This document shows, piece by piece, positions 34,886 through 48,141 of a DNA stretch of 64,000 nucleotides. Each line of letters opens with the position of its first letter. The first letter of the stretch is position 1. A program made the translations under genes and the position numbers. The notes under the pieces are model-generated. The model ran no database searches and was not told the DNA's origin. It was given only the letters and a program-made list of their open reading frames with translations. The stretch spans positions 7,824,584 to 7,888,583 of the forward strand of contig NC_033622.1 in NCBI RefSeq assembly GCF_001540865.1, given 5' to 3'. Source of the DNA: Ananas comosus. Its lineage: Eukaryota; Streptophyta; Magnoliopsida; Poales; Bromeliaceae.

Positions 34886-37800
34886 ATAAAGAATGATCCT
34901 AAACCAAAAGCGAAGTCAACTTGGACTTCAAAGAAGGATGATCATAAGAAGAAACAAACGTGGACACCAAAGAAGAATACTTCGAAATCAAAGGCAAAAC
35001 AAGCATGGAAGCCAAAGAAGGAGGATCTGAACAAGAAGTTAACTCAAATCGTCGACAAGCCACGATCACCAAAAGCAAGTCAACCGTCGCAACCCAAAAC
35101 ACGTAAGGTCTGGGTGCGCAAAGGTGAACTCTTCCCATGCCTTGTCATTCACACTTCACTTCATGCTTACGATAACACTTCTTGGTATCTGGATAGTGGT
35201 TGTTCCCGTCACATGACTGGTGATAAAAATTGGTTTACTTCTTTAAATAAAATCTCCGGAGGACTTGTTGTTTTTAGAAACGGTCGGTCATCAAAAATTA
35301 TTGGAAAAGAAACAGTTACTATCTCAGATGGCCTTACTTTGAATGTTTTTTTTTATGTTGAGGGGCTTAAATCAAATCTCGTAAGCATAAGCCAATTGTG
35401 TGATGATGGGTATTCTGTGAAATTTTCTGATAAAGAATGCAATGTGACTCGTGATAATTATCTTTTCTTAAAAGGTGTAAGATCTCAGAATAACTGTTAT
35501 GTAGTTCCTAGTGCTTCATCTGAAAAGTGTAACCTAGCGACATTAGAGACTGAAACTTTATGGCATGAACGGCTAGGTCACATAAACTTTAAGGAACTAT
35601 CGAAATTAGCGAAGAAGGAAATTGTTAGAGGTGTACCTAAGATAGATTTCAAAGAGAACACTATGTGTGGGGGTTGTCAATTGGGAAAGCAAACTAGATC
35701 CGCACATAAGAATTTGAACAACTTAGGAACAACTAAACCTTTAGAGTTATTGCACATGGACTTGATGGGACCTTCTAGGATTCAAAGTTTGGGTGGCAAA
35801 CGTTATATATTGCTCATTGTTGATGACTTTACTCGTTTTTCGTGGAGTGCTGTCTTACGTGAAAAAGCCGATACTTTTGACTCTTTTTCTGAGATTTGTC
35901 TTCGTCTTATGAATGAGCGTAACAATAAAATTGTACGTATTCGAAGTGATCAAGGGGGAGAATTCATAAATTCAAATTTTGTTGATTTTTGTGTTTCTAA
36001 TGGGATTAAACATGAATTCTCGGCTCCTTATACACAACAACAAAACGAAATGGTAGAACGCAAAAATCGGGTTGTACAAGAGATGGCACGTGTTATACTT
36101 CATAGTAAGAAAATTGCTTTATATTTTTGGGCCGAAGCGGTTAACACGGCCATCTATGTTATCAATCGGATTTATATGCGTCCGGGTACTTTGAATACTC
36201 CGTATGAACTTTGGCTTGGTAGGAAACCTAATATTAAATACTTTCGTGTCTTCGGGAGTAAGTGTTTTATCCTTCGGGATCGTGAAAATCTTGAAAAATT
36301 TGACTCCCGAAGTGACGAGGGGATCTTTCTTGGTTATTCTACTATAAATCGTGCTTATCGTGCGTACAATTTACGAACTAAGATGGTGATAGAATTTATA
36401 AATATAAAAGTAGATGAAGCTTCTTCTGTAAGTACTTCTGTGAATGGTTCTTCTAATTCTTTCATTAATGATGATGAAAATGATTCTCCATTTGTATTGC
36501 CTGTGAATGATGATGTTTCTGCATTTGATAATCCCATTGCATCTCCTGAAATTGTTGCATCAAATGATTCATCTGAGTCTCAAAGCATCTCATCTGAAAT
36601 GCCTAGTATATCATCTGAGACTACACCCCTGAGAGAGTCAAGAGATCACCCCTTATCGAATGTCATTGGGGATCCTAATGTTAGTGTGCGAACTAGAAGT
36701 CAACTTCAATGTGAATTTGCATGTTATGTATCTCTAATTGAGCCAAAGAATATTGACGAAGCTCTTCTTGATGAATATTGGATAAATGCCATGCAAGAAG
36801 AACTTGGTCAATTTACCCGTAATGATGTATGGGAATTAGTGCCACGCCCTGAGCAACAAAATGTTAGTGGTACTAAATGGATTTTTAAAAATAAGAAAAA
36901 TGAGGATGGTATAGTTGTTCGAAACAAAGCTAGACTTGTTGCTCAAGGTTATTCACAAATTGAGGGGATTGATTTTGATGAAACTTTCGCCCCGGTTGCT
37001 CGTCTTGAATCTATTCGTATGTTGTTCGCGATAGTTTGTCATTTTAAAATTATTCTTTTTCAAATGGATGTTAAAAGTGCATTTTTGAATGATTTTCTAA
37101 AAGAGAAAGTTTATGTGGAATAACCAAAAGGTTTTATAGATTCTAAATTTTCAAATCATGTTTTTCGTCTTAAAAAAACACTTTATGGACTTAAACAAGC
37201 ACCGCGAGTATGGTATAAACGATTAACAAAATATCTTTTAGAAAAGGGATACAATTGAGGGGAAACGGATAGAACTCTTTTTGTAAAACACACTGAAAAT
37301 GACTTTATTGTGGCACAAATTTATGTGGATGACATTGTCTTTGGCGGAACTAAAGATACCGTTGCTACTGAATTTGCAAAGTTGATGACTAGTGAGTTCG
37401 AGATGTCTATGATGGGTGAGCTTTCATATTTTCTTGGTTTTCAAGTTAAACAATCAAAGGAAGGAATTCATTTGTCTCAAACCAAGGATGCAAAGGAATT
37501 GGTTAAGAAATTCGGTTTGGATGGATCAAAGAACTTTGATACACCGATGCGAACAAGTAACAAAGGACTTGGAGTGAATGTTGAAGGACAAAGTGTGGAT
37601 GAGAAACAGTATAGGAGCATGATCGGTAGTTTACTGTATTTGATCGCGAGTAGACCAGACATTGCTTTTAGTGTGAGAATTTGTGCTCGCTATCAAGCTA
37701 ATCCAAAAGAAGTTCATTTGAAAGCGGTTAAGAGGATCATACAATATGTTAAAGGTACAACCGCTTATGGTCTATGGTATCCGATGGGGACGTCTTTGGA

Positions 37801-38256
37801 TTTAATTGGCTACTCGGATGCGGATTGGGCCAGTTCTGCGGATGATCGAAAAAGCACAAGTGGTGCATGCTTTTATATAGGCCACTGTCTAGTTGCGTGG
37901 CATAGTAAAAAATAAAACTGTATTGCACTCTCCACTGCCGAGGCGGAATACATTGCGGTCGGTAGTTGCTATGGGTGAAAAGCTTATTGAGTGATTATCG
38001 GATCTCCTCCACCACTTTTACAATTCTATGTGACAACACGAGTGCCATTAATATTTCAAAAAATCCTGTTTTACATTCACGAACAAAGCATATTGAACTA
38101 AGATATCACTTTTTAAGAGAATTGGTTGAATCAAACGTTCTTCAACTTGAATACATTTCAACTGAAAATCAACTTGCGGATATTTTAACTAAGCCTTTGG
38201 ATCAAAAACGTTTTCTACATTTAAGAAAGGCTATTGGTATGAATCCTTTAATCTAG
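34886..38256 (+). pseudogene. Pol of the SIRE-like copia, broken
   Basis: A Lys-rich linker, then protease [13 protein letters not shown] (about 35182-35220), the pre-integrase [11 protein letters not shown] and CGGCQLGKQ, integrase core with [17 protein letters not shown] and [12 protein letters not shown] (35740-36070), reverse transcriptase [14 protein letters not shown] to [19 protein letters not shown] (about 37322) and RNase H to 38256. Stops lie at 37121 (Gln to TAA), about 37257 (TGA), 37913 (TAA) and in the RNase H part near 37977 and 37990. The longest open part is 35114-37123 (669 codons). Confidence 0.88.
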
Positions 38257-39336
38257 ATGCATTCTATTGGGTCATAGATCATGTGCATATTGCATTTTGT
38301 TTCTGTGCATGTTTTTTCGATTTTCCCTGATTATTTTTGAGAGATGATTGAGTTTCATAAATGGTGTCACTATTAATGTTATGTTTTTTAGAAATAAATT
38401 GGTTTCTGTGAGCTCTATCATATGGCTTTAATTGTTTCATAATATGTTTTGATTGATCACTATCAATGTTATTCTCTGTTGTCATAATTTTTGAACGATT
38501 AAATCATTGAAATTCTGTTTTAGTTACTGAGTTAAATTCAACACCTCATGCTTCGAACTTTGAACGTTGCAATTGTTTTGTTTGATTATTAGTTATGAGA
38601 TGAATAACTATTTCTCTGTTTTTGAAATTTGATAATATTTTTGACTTGAGGGTTGCACTAATTTAGGGGGAGTCTTTCCAATTTTAGCTATGAAAATTTC
38701 TGAAATTCAAGATGTGGAAAGAGTTACATCCCTGCTGGGAGTGTGAAAACTACCACCACATGGAGGAAAGAGCTACCACCCCGGTCGTCCGTTCAGTGTG
38801 TGCAGCTACCACATGATGATCAAAGTATCTCTATGAGACAAAAGAAAATAAAGAATAAATAAATATGAGATGTTGTGGAGATGGTAAAAGTTCTAATAAT
38901 ATATTCAATACATCTCTTAGGCAATATAAGGTGGTTTGTTAAAAGATGCTCAAAGAGCCACTCCTATCTCGAATAATGTGCATAATTCAATTTGAGGGTA
39001 TTATCTTAATTTCAAGATTATGAGATTTATTTATTCATTTTTTTAACAAATATGACGATAAAATAATACAATTAATTTTTAGATCTTGCATGATGTGTGG
39101 AATTTTATTTGATACTTATCTAGAATTTTATTTGATTTTCGGGTCAACAATTTTTGACAAATTGAATATCCTTGAAATTGATTTTTCAAAATTTATTTAT
39201 GAAATTTTTATTCGAGGTCATTGGGGAATGAAAATTGATTATTTTTGTTTTGAGGGATCTTAACATATCATATAAAATTTTTGGAAAATTTTGAACTTAA
39301 AATAAAATTTTTGTTTTTGGCTCTGGGACAAGTCCC
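38257..39336 (+). other. Pol-to-accessory-ORF spacer of the copia element
   Basis: AT-rich, no ORF. It contains a short segment with repeated GCTACCAC(C/A) units (about 38720-38815) and long T/A stretches. A similar but shorter AT-rich spacer precedes the accessory ORF at 49688-49870. Confidence 0.5.
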
Positions 39337-39905
39337 AGCCTTGGAGAGACCGGTCCCTCCACCCGAACTCGATTTAAGGGTTTCAGTTCGATCAATCTGT
39401 ACACTTTCTCAAATATTATCGAACTTCTCTCACAAGCTTCCAACTTCCCCTGGGTGATTTTGCTTCCTTTCTCCATCAATTTACACTTGTTTTCGGTAAG
39501 ATCTTCGGATTTTGTTACGTGCTTGCTATATATTCCGAAAATGTGCTTTATTTTCATATTTTTGAGGTTTGATCTCGTAATATTGTTGAATCTCTCCATA
39601 TTTGCTTTGTTCTTAACTCTAAATATGTTATTCAGGATTTTCATGCATTATTCCATATTTTGATACGATTATTTGGTCGATTTTGCTAAGTTTTCACCAT
39701 CAAAACCTTAATTTTTCAAATTTTTCGAAAATATGTGATTTTACTGATTTTTGTTGCATGATTTGTTCATGATTTTTATGATTATATGGCCCTCGGATCA
39801 TCTAGCATATTGCATATCAACTTGCTAAAGTTTTTAAAATCAAAAATCAATTGTTCTTATGTTCAATATGTATACATTATTGTGTTTAACAGGTGCCTTT
39901 TAAAC
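39337..39905 (+). promoter_or_regulatory. Putative internal promoter and leader intron of accessory ORF copy 2
   Basis: One GAGACCGGTCCCTC motif (about 39346-39359) is followed by a weak TATA-like TTTAAGGG and a CT-rich leader. A donor-like TTTTCG|GTAAG lies at 39495/39496 and an acceptor TGTTTAACAG ends at 39892, a 397-bp intron. The ATG comes 13 bases later at 39906. The same order is seen at 49873-50429. Whether the transcript starts here or in the 5' LTR cannot be told from sequence. Confidence 0.45.
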
Positions 39906-41325
39906 ATGTATTCCTGGCTACTCGCGATTGTTTTTCTTATGGCCGGTAGTGGTCGTAGAAGCAAACAACAACGTTCATCGGCTAAACAACCAGTTGAGCA
40001 ACAACCGGACGATGAGGGTAGTGAGTATGTGCCGGGCGAAGAGGGTGAAGAATCTGAAGCTGAGGAACCCGATTGGGAAGCACTTACACCAGAAGTGCTT
40101 TAGCGCCCGCAGCTGCAGAAAAGGATAAAGAGAAAGGAAAAGGAAAGGGCAAAGAAAAAGCTGTTGACAAAGGAAAAGGTAAGGCAACAGACAAAGGGAT
40201 AGATACTGGAGGTCGACAGAAGTCAGGTGGTTTTGAGATTAGAGAGCCCGTCTTTGAGCCTCCTCGATATTCTATTCAGGACGTCTCTTCACGCAGCCGC
40301 TCTATGTACTCTTTTAAACAATGCATTGGCGAACGTGATATGGGAGTTGCAAATCTAATAGAGCGTGTTCCGGCATTTCAAGATCTATTTGAACATGGAA
40401 ATCTACATGAGATTTGCAATTTTTCGGAGCAAACAGGTTTCTGCTTGGAGCTTATTAGATTTTATATGCGAGCGAGACATCTAGTTGACTCTGATGGCGG
40501 CTCGTACATGTTCACCACTTCGGTACGTGGTGTAGAGTTGACTATCACGCTCGATACGATAGCATCTGTACTAGGGATGGCAGCTCGTACTGATGGAGTT
40601 GAGTACTTGCAGGCCGGTTTTGACTCGTTTCGGGATTGGGCGCGTGTTGTGAATGCGATTTGCATGCCGGGAACAGAATCAAATGGACTTATGGTATTAT
40701 CTAAAGATTTTAAGATGGAGTATCGGTTTTTGAACTTCGTGGTTTGTTATAACATTTTGCCCTTGGCAAACACGAAGATTTTGCGTTGGGATCGTATTCT
40801 TTACATGTATTTGTTGGGCAACCCGGAGATTGTTAGGGCAACGAACATCAATATGAACATCCCCTTTCTGATTTGGCGGAGAATGGCGAAGGTATTAAGA
40901 CCTCAGGTCAGAATGAGCGGTTGCCCTTAGCATTGACCATCATGAGGATTTTGCAACTTTATTATATGGATACACATTGTACATCCTATGAGCATAGTCT
41001 GGGACGGATTAGTGAGACGATGTTTGTGAAGTCATTACTGCAGCTTCGTACTCCGTCTCAGCAACCTTCTTCACCTACTACTGCTCCACCTCCTGCTGCT
41101 CCTACTTCTTCACGTCCTTCTGTGGAGATTTCTGAGGAGGATGTCTCGGTGTCATCAGTTTATCGTGAGCAACAGCGATTATCTGAAGAGCTTCAGAAAC
41201 TATCAGCGGATCAGGCTCAGATAAGAAAGGATGTGAGCAAGATTAAGCATTTAATGAAGGTGATCTTTGATAAATTGGGTTGTTGTAGCTCAGATCTTCC
41301 TCCGCAGGGTGATGACTCAGATTGA
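39906..41325 (+). pseudogene. Copia accessory ORF, copy 2 (two frameshifts)
   Basis: About 470 codons in three frames: 39906-40103, then 40073-40930, then 40873-41325. The second break is a one-base loss near 40892 relative to copy 1. Visible parts: hydrophobic MYSWLLAIVFLMAG, a basic patch, an acidic stretch, a Lys/Gly-rich repeat (KGKGKGKEK), then the central domain from about 40300 (FCLELIRFYM, VRGVELTITLDTIASVLGM, LSKDFKMEYRFLNF, LRWDRILYMYLLG, NMNIPFLIWRRM). A Ser/Pro/Ala-rich linker follows, then a heptad-like helix (SSVYREQQRLSEELQKLSA, KHLMKVIFDKLGCC). It lies between pol and the 3' LTR. Function unknown. The SIRE position suggests an envelope-like ORF, but only the N-terminus looks membrane-active and there is no clear second transmembrane helix. 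Confidence 0.75.
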
Positions 41326-41812
41326 GTGGTGCGGGGTTCCTCTTTTTATCGTTTTGGCGTTTTCTTCACAAAAAGGGGAAGATGATGATGATGCATGATG
41401 ATGCATACATGTTGCTGATATTTTGATGCTTTTTAGATGATGATGCTTTTTAGATGATGTATTTAGATGATGATGATGGTTTTGATGCTTATTTAGGTGT
41501 TGATGGTTTTCTAACATTTTTTTTTAACAACTCTTGACTATATGACTGTTTATGTTTGATCTTTAATGAAAACTCTTGGATCTTGACTGTGTTTTGAGAA
41601 TGTGTTTTGCAGGAACTTTCAAGACTTCAAGGCTCCATATCTAAGTCATAGAGTTTGTATTAGGATTGTGAGAAAAATGTAATTTTTCTTTTATTGGATC
41701 GATCATGCAGGAGATTGTCGTTTAGTGATTGCGATGATCTTCCTTTTATTGTTTCTGAGTTGTGTTCGAGCGTTGTATTATGTTTTGTCACGAAATCGCC
41801 AAAGGGGGAGAT
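41326..41812 (+). other. 3' untranslated spacer and polypurine tract of the copia element
   Basis: A GATGATGATG-rich stretch follows the ORF, then a segment shared with the other copies. It ends in TTTTGTCACGAAATCGCC and the polypurine tract AAAGGGGGAG (41801-41810), two bases before the LTR. Confidence 0.75.
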
Positions 41813-43067
41813 TGTTAAGGATTTTCTAGGTTGGCGGATTTCGTGAAGTCGAATGGAGTCTTGAAGAGTTGATCACGGAGGTTTGAAGAGAAGATTTACT
41901 TTGAAGAATCAAAGACCAATTCGGAAAGCTCGACACCTCATGTATGAATGTTAGATCATTTGTGGTGTGTTTAAACTACCTAAATATAAGTTTAGAAGAC
42001 TTGGATTGCTATAGAAAACACAAACTGAAGTTTTCAATGTGCTGGGACCGGTCTCCTGAGATGAGAGACCGGTTCTCGAGAGTCCTCTTTGCGTGAAAGT
42101 CCAAGGCAACCGGTCTCTTGATCTGAGGGACCGGTCTCTAGGACGTGGCAACCAGTCTCTGGCACAAGAGACCGGTTCCCGAACGTTGGAATTTTTGACT
42201 CGCAGCGAGAGACCGGTCTCTGGCACGAGAGACCGGTTCCCGAACGTTGTGTTTTCTGTCACGCAGCGAGGGACCGGTCTCTCACCCGAGGGACCGGTCT
42301 GTAACAGACCGGTCTCCTCGACAGGACCGATCCCCGAGGACGACACCAGTTTTTAAAATAGACTTTTTGCAATCCTAGTCCATTTCTAAGTCTTCTAAAC
42401 CTATAAATAAGCCATGGGGGTCATCATATGAGTTGAGGCTTAGAATTTCTACTGTTCTAAAACCCTAGAAACTTGTTTTCATGTTCTTATGATTTTATTC
42501 ATATAACGAGTTTCGTATAATCAACGATCGACTTGATTATTAAGTTTTAACTCAAGATTTTCTTCGAGAATCAAGTAGATGATTGATTAGAAGGTGAACC
42601 CTCATTGCTTATGGTATTTTATGTCTTAATCACCACAAATCATCAATTCTACGAGCTTCGGAAGGAGGTTCGGCGCGTGGATCTCGCGTGAAGCCGAGGA
42701 TTCGGTGGACGCTTCGAGGAGTTGAGGTGTTGGCGCAGTAAGGAATTGCGGCGGAGTCGATTGGAGGATTCCTATCGATAGAGGACCGGCGAAGACAATC
42801 GACAACGTGAATTCAGTAAATTGAGTCATGTATTTTGGTTAAATCATTTGTACTCAAGTTTTCTTAGTGGATTTTCTTTGTGTGATCGGTCCCGTGGGTT
42901 TTTCACTCCGGATTGGAGTTTTCCCACGTTAAATCTCGGTGTGCTGTTTTTAATTTCCGCTATCTTTTTTATTTGCATCTAGAGGTTTGGTTTTTTGCCG
43001 TTTACACCTATTCACCCTTCCTCGAGGTGTTATTTACCTTTTAGATCCTTAGGATCCATATCTTTTA
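41813..43067 (+). repeat. 3' LTR of the SIRE-like copia
   Basis: 1255 bp, partner of 31788-33040. The last two bases are TA instead of CA, and TCATT follows directly. ACCGGT array at about 42045-42335. Confidence 0.9.
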
Positions 43068-43087
43068 TCATTTGCTCGTGTAGCATG

Positions 43088-46000
43088 TGTAAGGTAATGG
43101 ATCCTCGACATGCGAAACCGAACATCGATCAAAGTTGACCAAAATGCGAATTTGATCGCTTCGGAACACTTTGAAAAAGTCTGTTGTGCATTCCGAAGCC
43201 TTGGAAATGCTCAAAGGGTGTTAAGGGGCCTTGGAGAGCATTGGGATGAAGCCCCAGCATTTTTCGCAGAAATGATGCTCTCGGGGTGTAATATATTGAA
43301 ACCTCGGTAGAGATTGTCGAACTTTAACCAAATTGACTAAAGTATGCGAAAGAGATAGTTGGACAAGTTCCAATTAGTGATCCAACAAGGTTGGAAGAGT
43401 TTGAAGTGAGTTTAAAGGGGTTAGGAAGGTTTTAGCATTGTTAATTGCGAAGTAGAATCGAAACGACGCAGAAATCTGAAGTCTGGAACTTGTGCCGGTA
43501 CAACATCAGAGTTGTATCGGTACATTGTGGCAAACCGAGGGGAAGAGCTCTCGGGTTTGAGAGAAAACTGATTTTGTGCCGGTACAAATGGGTGTACCGG
43601 TACAAATGTTGCGTGCTCGAGAGAAGCTGCTCTCGGGTTTGCCTTTGCGCGATCGTGTTACCGGTGACAGAAAGGCCTGTACCGGTACACTTTGGTCTGG
43701 CAGCAATATTGAGGTCTGTTACAAATACAAGTGTTTGGGGGGCCTAGTTGCAATTGTTACACGCTATATATGACCCCAACACCCCCTCCAACCTGTTTTA
43801 CACAGCAACTCCACTCTCCCTCTCATTTCCCTCTTTCTCTCTCTAGAAATCACACCCTAGAGCAAGGAGGTGAAGGGGAAGAAGGCTTTGGAGGTGATTT
43901 TGGTAGGTTTGAAGGTCAAGAAGCTCTCCTACAAGGTGGACATTGGAGAGCTAGTGGTCAGGTGAGTTCTTATGTAAGAATAGTTCTAGGGTTTGGATTT
44001 ATACTCTAGATCTTTGGGTTTTGGACTTCTTGCAAAGCTAGAAACATTCTTGAGGCATGAACTCCATGAAAATCTATGGAAGCTCCATGTGCTCTCATGG
44101 TGAACTTCTAGGGTTCATGTTGGATGCCCTAGGGATGAATAGAATGGTTTAGAAGATGGTATTAGAGAAGTTCTAGAGGCTTAACAAGCTTACATTTGCT
44201 TGTTCTAGAGATCAAACCAAGAGATTGCTATGGTGACATTTTAGGGCACCAAATTTGGGACTTTTGCCCTAGGTTGTTTTCGAGATAAATTGACCTTATG
44301 AAAACCTAATTAGGGGTATTTTCGACGCGTTGGTGCACTCGGTTTGGCGAAACGAAAAGTCTATGTAAAGATATTAGGTAAAAAGCCTAATTTGGCTTAT
44401 TTTGGTACAGATCGCCGTAGCACGCGGGATAGGCTTCTAAAAATCATGAGAATCGAACCCCAACTCCTTTGCTACTATTCGAGGTGGGGGATGCATTCCG
44501 GAATCGTTGGATTCCCCTTTATGTCTATTTCACCTTTTATTGAGCATATGCGTCTATAGTCATTCATGCATAGTACGGTAATTTACATGTGAATATTGGT
44601 TGGGCTTCAATTATATGCTTCTAACGTAGATGAATATAGTGATTGATATGAACCATAGAGGATATGTTTGTTGGAACCCTATACATATGTGAATGTGAGA
44701 CTTGGACTATAATAATAGTAAACAAAGGTGACATTGACAATAGAGACAAGATTGGCATTGAGAAATGAATTGTTAAACAAAGTTTAACCATTAGTGGCAT
44801 TATGGTAAGTGTAGCCTAGAGTGTGGCATATATGACAAGGTAGAAACCTGTTATAGTATTGTGGCATTGTGACATTGTGGCTATACGTCCTCAAGTTGAG
44901 GATTGGATCGATACTTACGATAAGTCTTGGCTTGAGGGAGGTAGCTCCCCCTCAAGCGGTGCGCTCCGGTGTAGGTCACCATGGGGATAGTCGCCCCGAA
45001 GACGGTCCCTCGAGTGGAAGTGCTTGGAGCATCCTCGATCAATAGGGATTTCGGGTTGTGAGTTTTTGGGGTTAACAAGGTTAACTGATACAATTGGGTA
45101 AAAGCCAAGGTAAATTATGGAAAGAGCATGCATGCATATTCATCGTTACATGATTATATATCTATTTATTGACAGTTTTTTTTGCAGGCATACTATTAGC
45201 ATTAGTATGGTTACTATTCCATTTTCTTGAAATACTTATGCCTGAATAGACCTAGTGGGTAAGTCGGCGAGATCGGTGGCCGAACCCACTGGGAACTTCG
45301 TTGTAGTTCTCACACCACTAACCCTACAGATCCGAGTGCGAGCGGGGCGGCGGAGGATCGAAGCAAAGGTCTTGCGCCATAGCTAGTGGCCACCGGAGTA
45401 CATACATAGTCATTCCCTTTTGTTCATGTATCAACTTCTATTTTGTTCAAGTGATGTAAAAGTTGTAAACAATCATGTATTTTGGGTTGGATGATTATGA
45501 TGTAATAGTTTTAGTTTACATGTATTTGGTTAAAATGTAATCAAATATTATGTATGTGGTTGCTTGTAGTAGATTAGAGCTTTCATGCTTGTTGTTGCTT
45601 GCCCTCGTGCAAGTCTTATATAATTGCAAAATCTCATTGATTGATTTCTTAATTATACTTGTTGCTAGAGCCTTGGGCAAGCAGGGGAGGTCCTATCCGT
45701 TCGGTGTCTGTTGACGTGGCCCGAATCCGACCAAATAAGCGGAGCTCGGGGCGTGACATAGAGTCCAGACCCTATGCAGGTTTCGGACCCCGTAGCCGAA
45801 AACCGCCCAGTTCGGGTAGTGCGTAAAGTGGCTTGTGTGAGGGGTTTTGTGCAATTGTATTTGAGTGGGGGTATTTGTGAGGGGTTGTTAGCTTATTTCC
45901 CCTCATTTCCTCACACTTGCACACCAAAAGAGAACTCTCTCTCTCTCTAAGCTCTCTCTCTCTCCTAGGGTTGGTGCCAAGAGGAGGAGAATAGTGGTGG

Positions 46001-47781
46001 AGGGTACTTGGAAGTGGAGCTTCTTCCTCTTCTTCTTCCTTAGCTCAAGAAGGAAGCTTGTTTGAGGTAAGCTCCTTGTGCTCTAACAGTGAATGGTTAG
46101 AGCTAGGTCTAGATCCTTTAGAAATGAGTTGAATGGAAACCCTAGGTGATGTTATGCTAGACTATTGCATAAATCTATGGTTGTTATGTGTATTTTTGCA
46201 ATAGTGGATTCTAGGGTTTTGAAAGAGGGCTTTTGATCATGGATGGGTTTGATCTATATTGAGCCTATGTAACTCTAATTGAAGGTAAAACCGACATTGT
46301 AGGCAACTCAAATTGAAGTTCCTACAGACGCGCGGCGAGCTATCGAAGAAAAGTACGATTTTTGGTTTGTTTGCATGAAGTCGGGCCGAAACGTCATCCA
46401 TAAATTGCAAGACTAGGATTCTATCATCGCGGCATCACCAGAAGGTAGGGGGTGCTATCCGAAGCAATCAGACTTCTTCCTATGTCTATGTTGTATTGTT
46501 GACCATATATTTCACATGTTATTATGCATTATAGGATGAGTTGGATAGTTGTATTTCAATTCCTTGCATACTTCCATGGTAGAAATAGAAATTGTGAGTT
46601 GAACACATAATCTAGTGGATGCATGAGGATTGGGTCTTGACATGGAATTCTATAGTGACAAGAACAAGTGGTGAACTTGAACAATATGATGATGTAAATG
46701 AGTGGCATATGAACTAGTGTAGTAGAGACACTTACAACATGATGACATGAACGAGTGGCATTTGAAACTAGTGTAGTAGAAACACTTGTGACATGAATAT
46801 TGGGATTGGTGGATTTCCTGAGTTTGCTATTAACCCTAGTAGATAGGGTATCCTAATGTTGAGAGAGGATTGGATCATACTCACTTAGTATGTTCTCGCT
46901 TGGTGGTGGTCGCTCCACCCAAGCAGTGAGCTCCGGAGTTGTCACACTATGGGTTAATGTAATTACCCAGTAGACGGTCTCGGGTGTGCGTAGGGCAAAT
47001 TCTCCTCACCGATGGGATTGCGAAGTGAGTCGGGGCGTCGCGTAACCTTCGAGTTAGCCAAGATGATTGGGTGACAAGCATATAAATGGCATATATCATG
47101 AGACATAGTAGTATGATAGTTGATTTCATTGCTATGTAGATACTTCATTCATACCATGATGATTGAGACATAGTAGTATGATAGTTGAATTTATGGCTAT
47201 GTAGATATTTCATTCATTTCATGTTAATTAAGGCATAGTAGCATGATAGTAGATTTCATTACTATGTTAGCAGATTTCATTATCCTGTTTATATTCCTAC
47301 TTATGCCTGCTTAGACCTAGTGGGAAGATCGGCGGAGTCGGCGACCAAACCCACTGGGAACTATTCTTAGTTCTCATCCCACTTTGTTGCACGGCCTAGC
47401 ACGAGCGGACCGGCAGATGATCGCAGTAAGGGCATAGCGCCCTAATTAGTAGCCTCCTTTTTGCATTAGAGTATCATGTACCTTTGAGAGATATGATGTA
47501 TATTGGGTGAGGTTGCTTTTGGAGAGTTGCATATGTATCATGAGATGAACATGTAAACCTAATGATGTAAATGGATGAATATGAATGTAATAGCTAGTTT
47601 TCTCTCTTGCTCTCGCTTGTATCATTACTCGCATTGTTCATGTATGTTGTTATGTTTATCTGGGCAACTAAACGTACATGATTGATGTTGTTGAGCTTTG
47701 GGCGGACAGGGGAGGTTCTGTTCGTTCCGCGTCTGTTGGACGTATCCAAATCGACCAAATTGGCGGTTGCGAGGCGTGGCA
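43088..47781 (+). repeat. 5' LTR of the nested gypsy element (43088-43286 and 45759-47781)
   Basis: The first 199 bp match 59841 onward up to GATGCTCTCGGGG. The LTR then breaks for a solo LTR and resumes at 45759 with GTCCAGACCCTATGC, matching 60028 onward. It ends GAGGCGTGGCA at 47781. Two splits of CT-rich leader with GGTAAGCTCC and GAAGGTAGGGGG could be splice donors. Confidence 0.85.
43287..45758 (+). mobile_element. Solo gypsy LTR, plus strand, 2472 bp, inside the 5' LTR
   Basis: Begins TGTAATATATTGAAACCTCG and ends GGGGCGTGACA. It is the same family as the reversed LTR at 55095-57597. ACCGGT-type motifs lie at 43493-43693 and a TATATAT box at 43765-43771, followed by a CT-rich leader with a donor-like CAGGTGAG (about 43959). 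Flanking 5-mers (CGGGG, TAGAG) match poorly, so the target duplication has decayed. Confidence 0.75.
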
Positions 47782-47788
47782 GATAAAG

Positions 47789-47800
47789 TGGTATCAGAGC
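47789..47800 (+). other. Primer-binding site, tRNA-Met type
   Basis: TGGTATCAGAGC, seven bases after the 5' LTR end of the nested gypsy element. Confidence 0.9.
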
Positions 47801-48141
47801 AAGTTAAGAGAGAAGTCTAGGATGGACCTAGGAGACCCTAGGACGGTAACCTTACGGCTATAGGTGCGTGAATGAGACGTTGACCTATGCCGGGCGGCGG
47901 AAGTTAATTCAATCGGGTGTAATTATTATTATGTCTCTAATGGTTGATAGAGACGAATTCAAGTGATATTAGTTCTCGACTTTAGGAGGTTATGTTGGCG
48001 GCCGACAACATGACACTGAGAGTTGATAATGAGTACGCTTGTGTGCTTCCACCTAATTGCGATGTTGAGTCGTTTCGTTCTTGAATTGCGAGAAGTTCGC
48101 GGGTTAAGATGATTAACTAAGTTGTTACGTTTCAGGAGCTA

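Larger units (their letters stand above)
31788..43067 (+). mobile_element. Complete SIRE-like Ty1/copia retrotransposon with accessory ORF, 11.28 kb, TSD TCATT
   Basis: Paired LTRs (1253 and 1255 bp), a tRNA-Met primer site, gag, pol in copia order (protease, integrase, reverse transcriptase, RNase H), a long spacer, an accessory ORF and a polypurine tract. TCATT stands on both sides (31783-31787, 43068-43072). Size, gene order, the NPVLHSRTKHIELRYHFLRE-type end of pol and the extra 3' ORF fit the SIRE/Maximus lineage. All reading frames are broken, so the copy is inactive. Confidence 0.9.

Noticed and set aside
16267..41600. CRISPR array or tandem host repeats for the ACCGGT clusters
   Set aside because: Spacing is irregular, the motifs are short palindromes, the setting is plant LTR promoters, and no cas genes are present.
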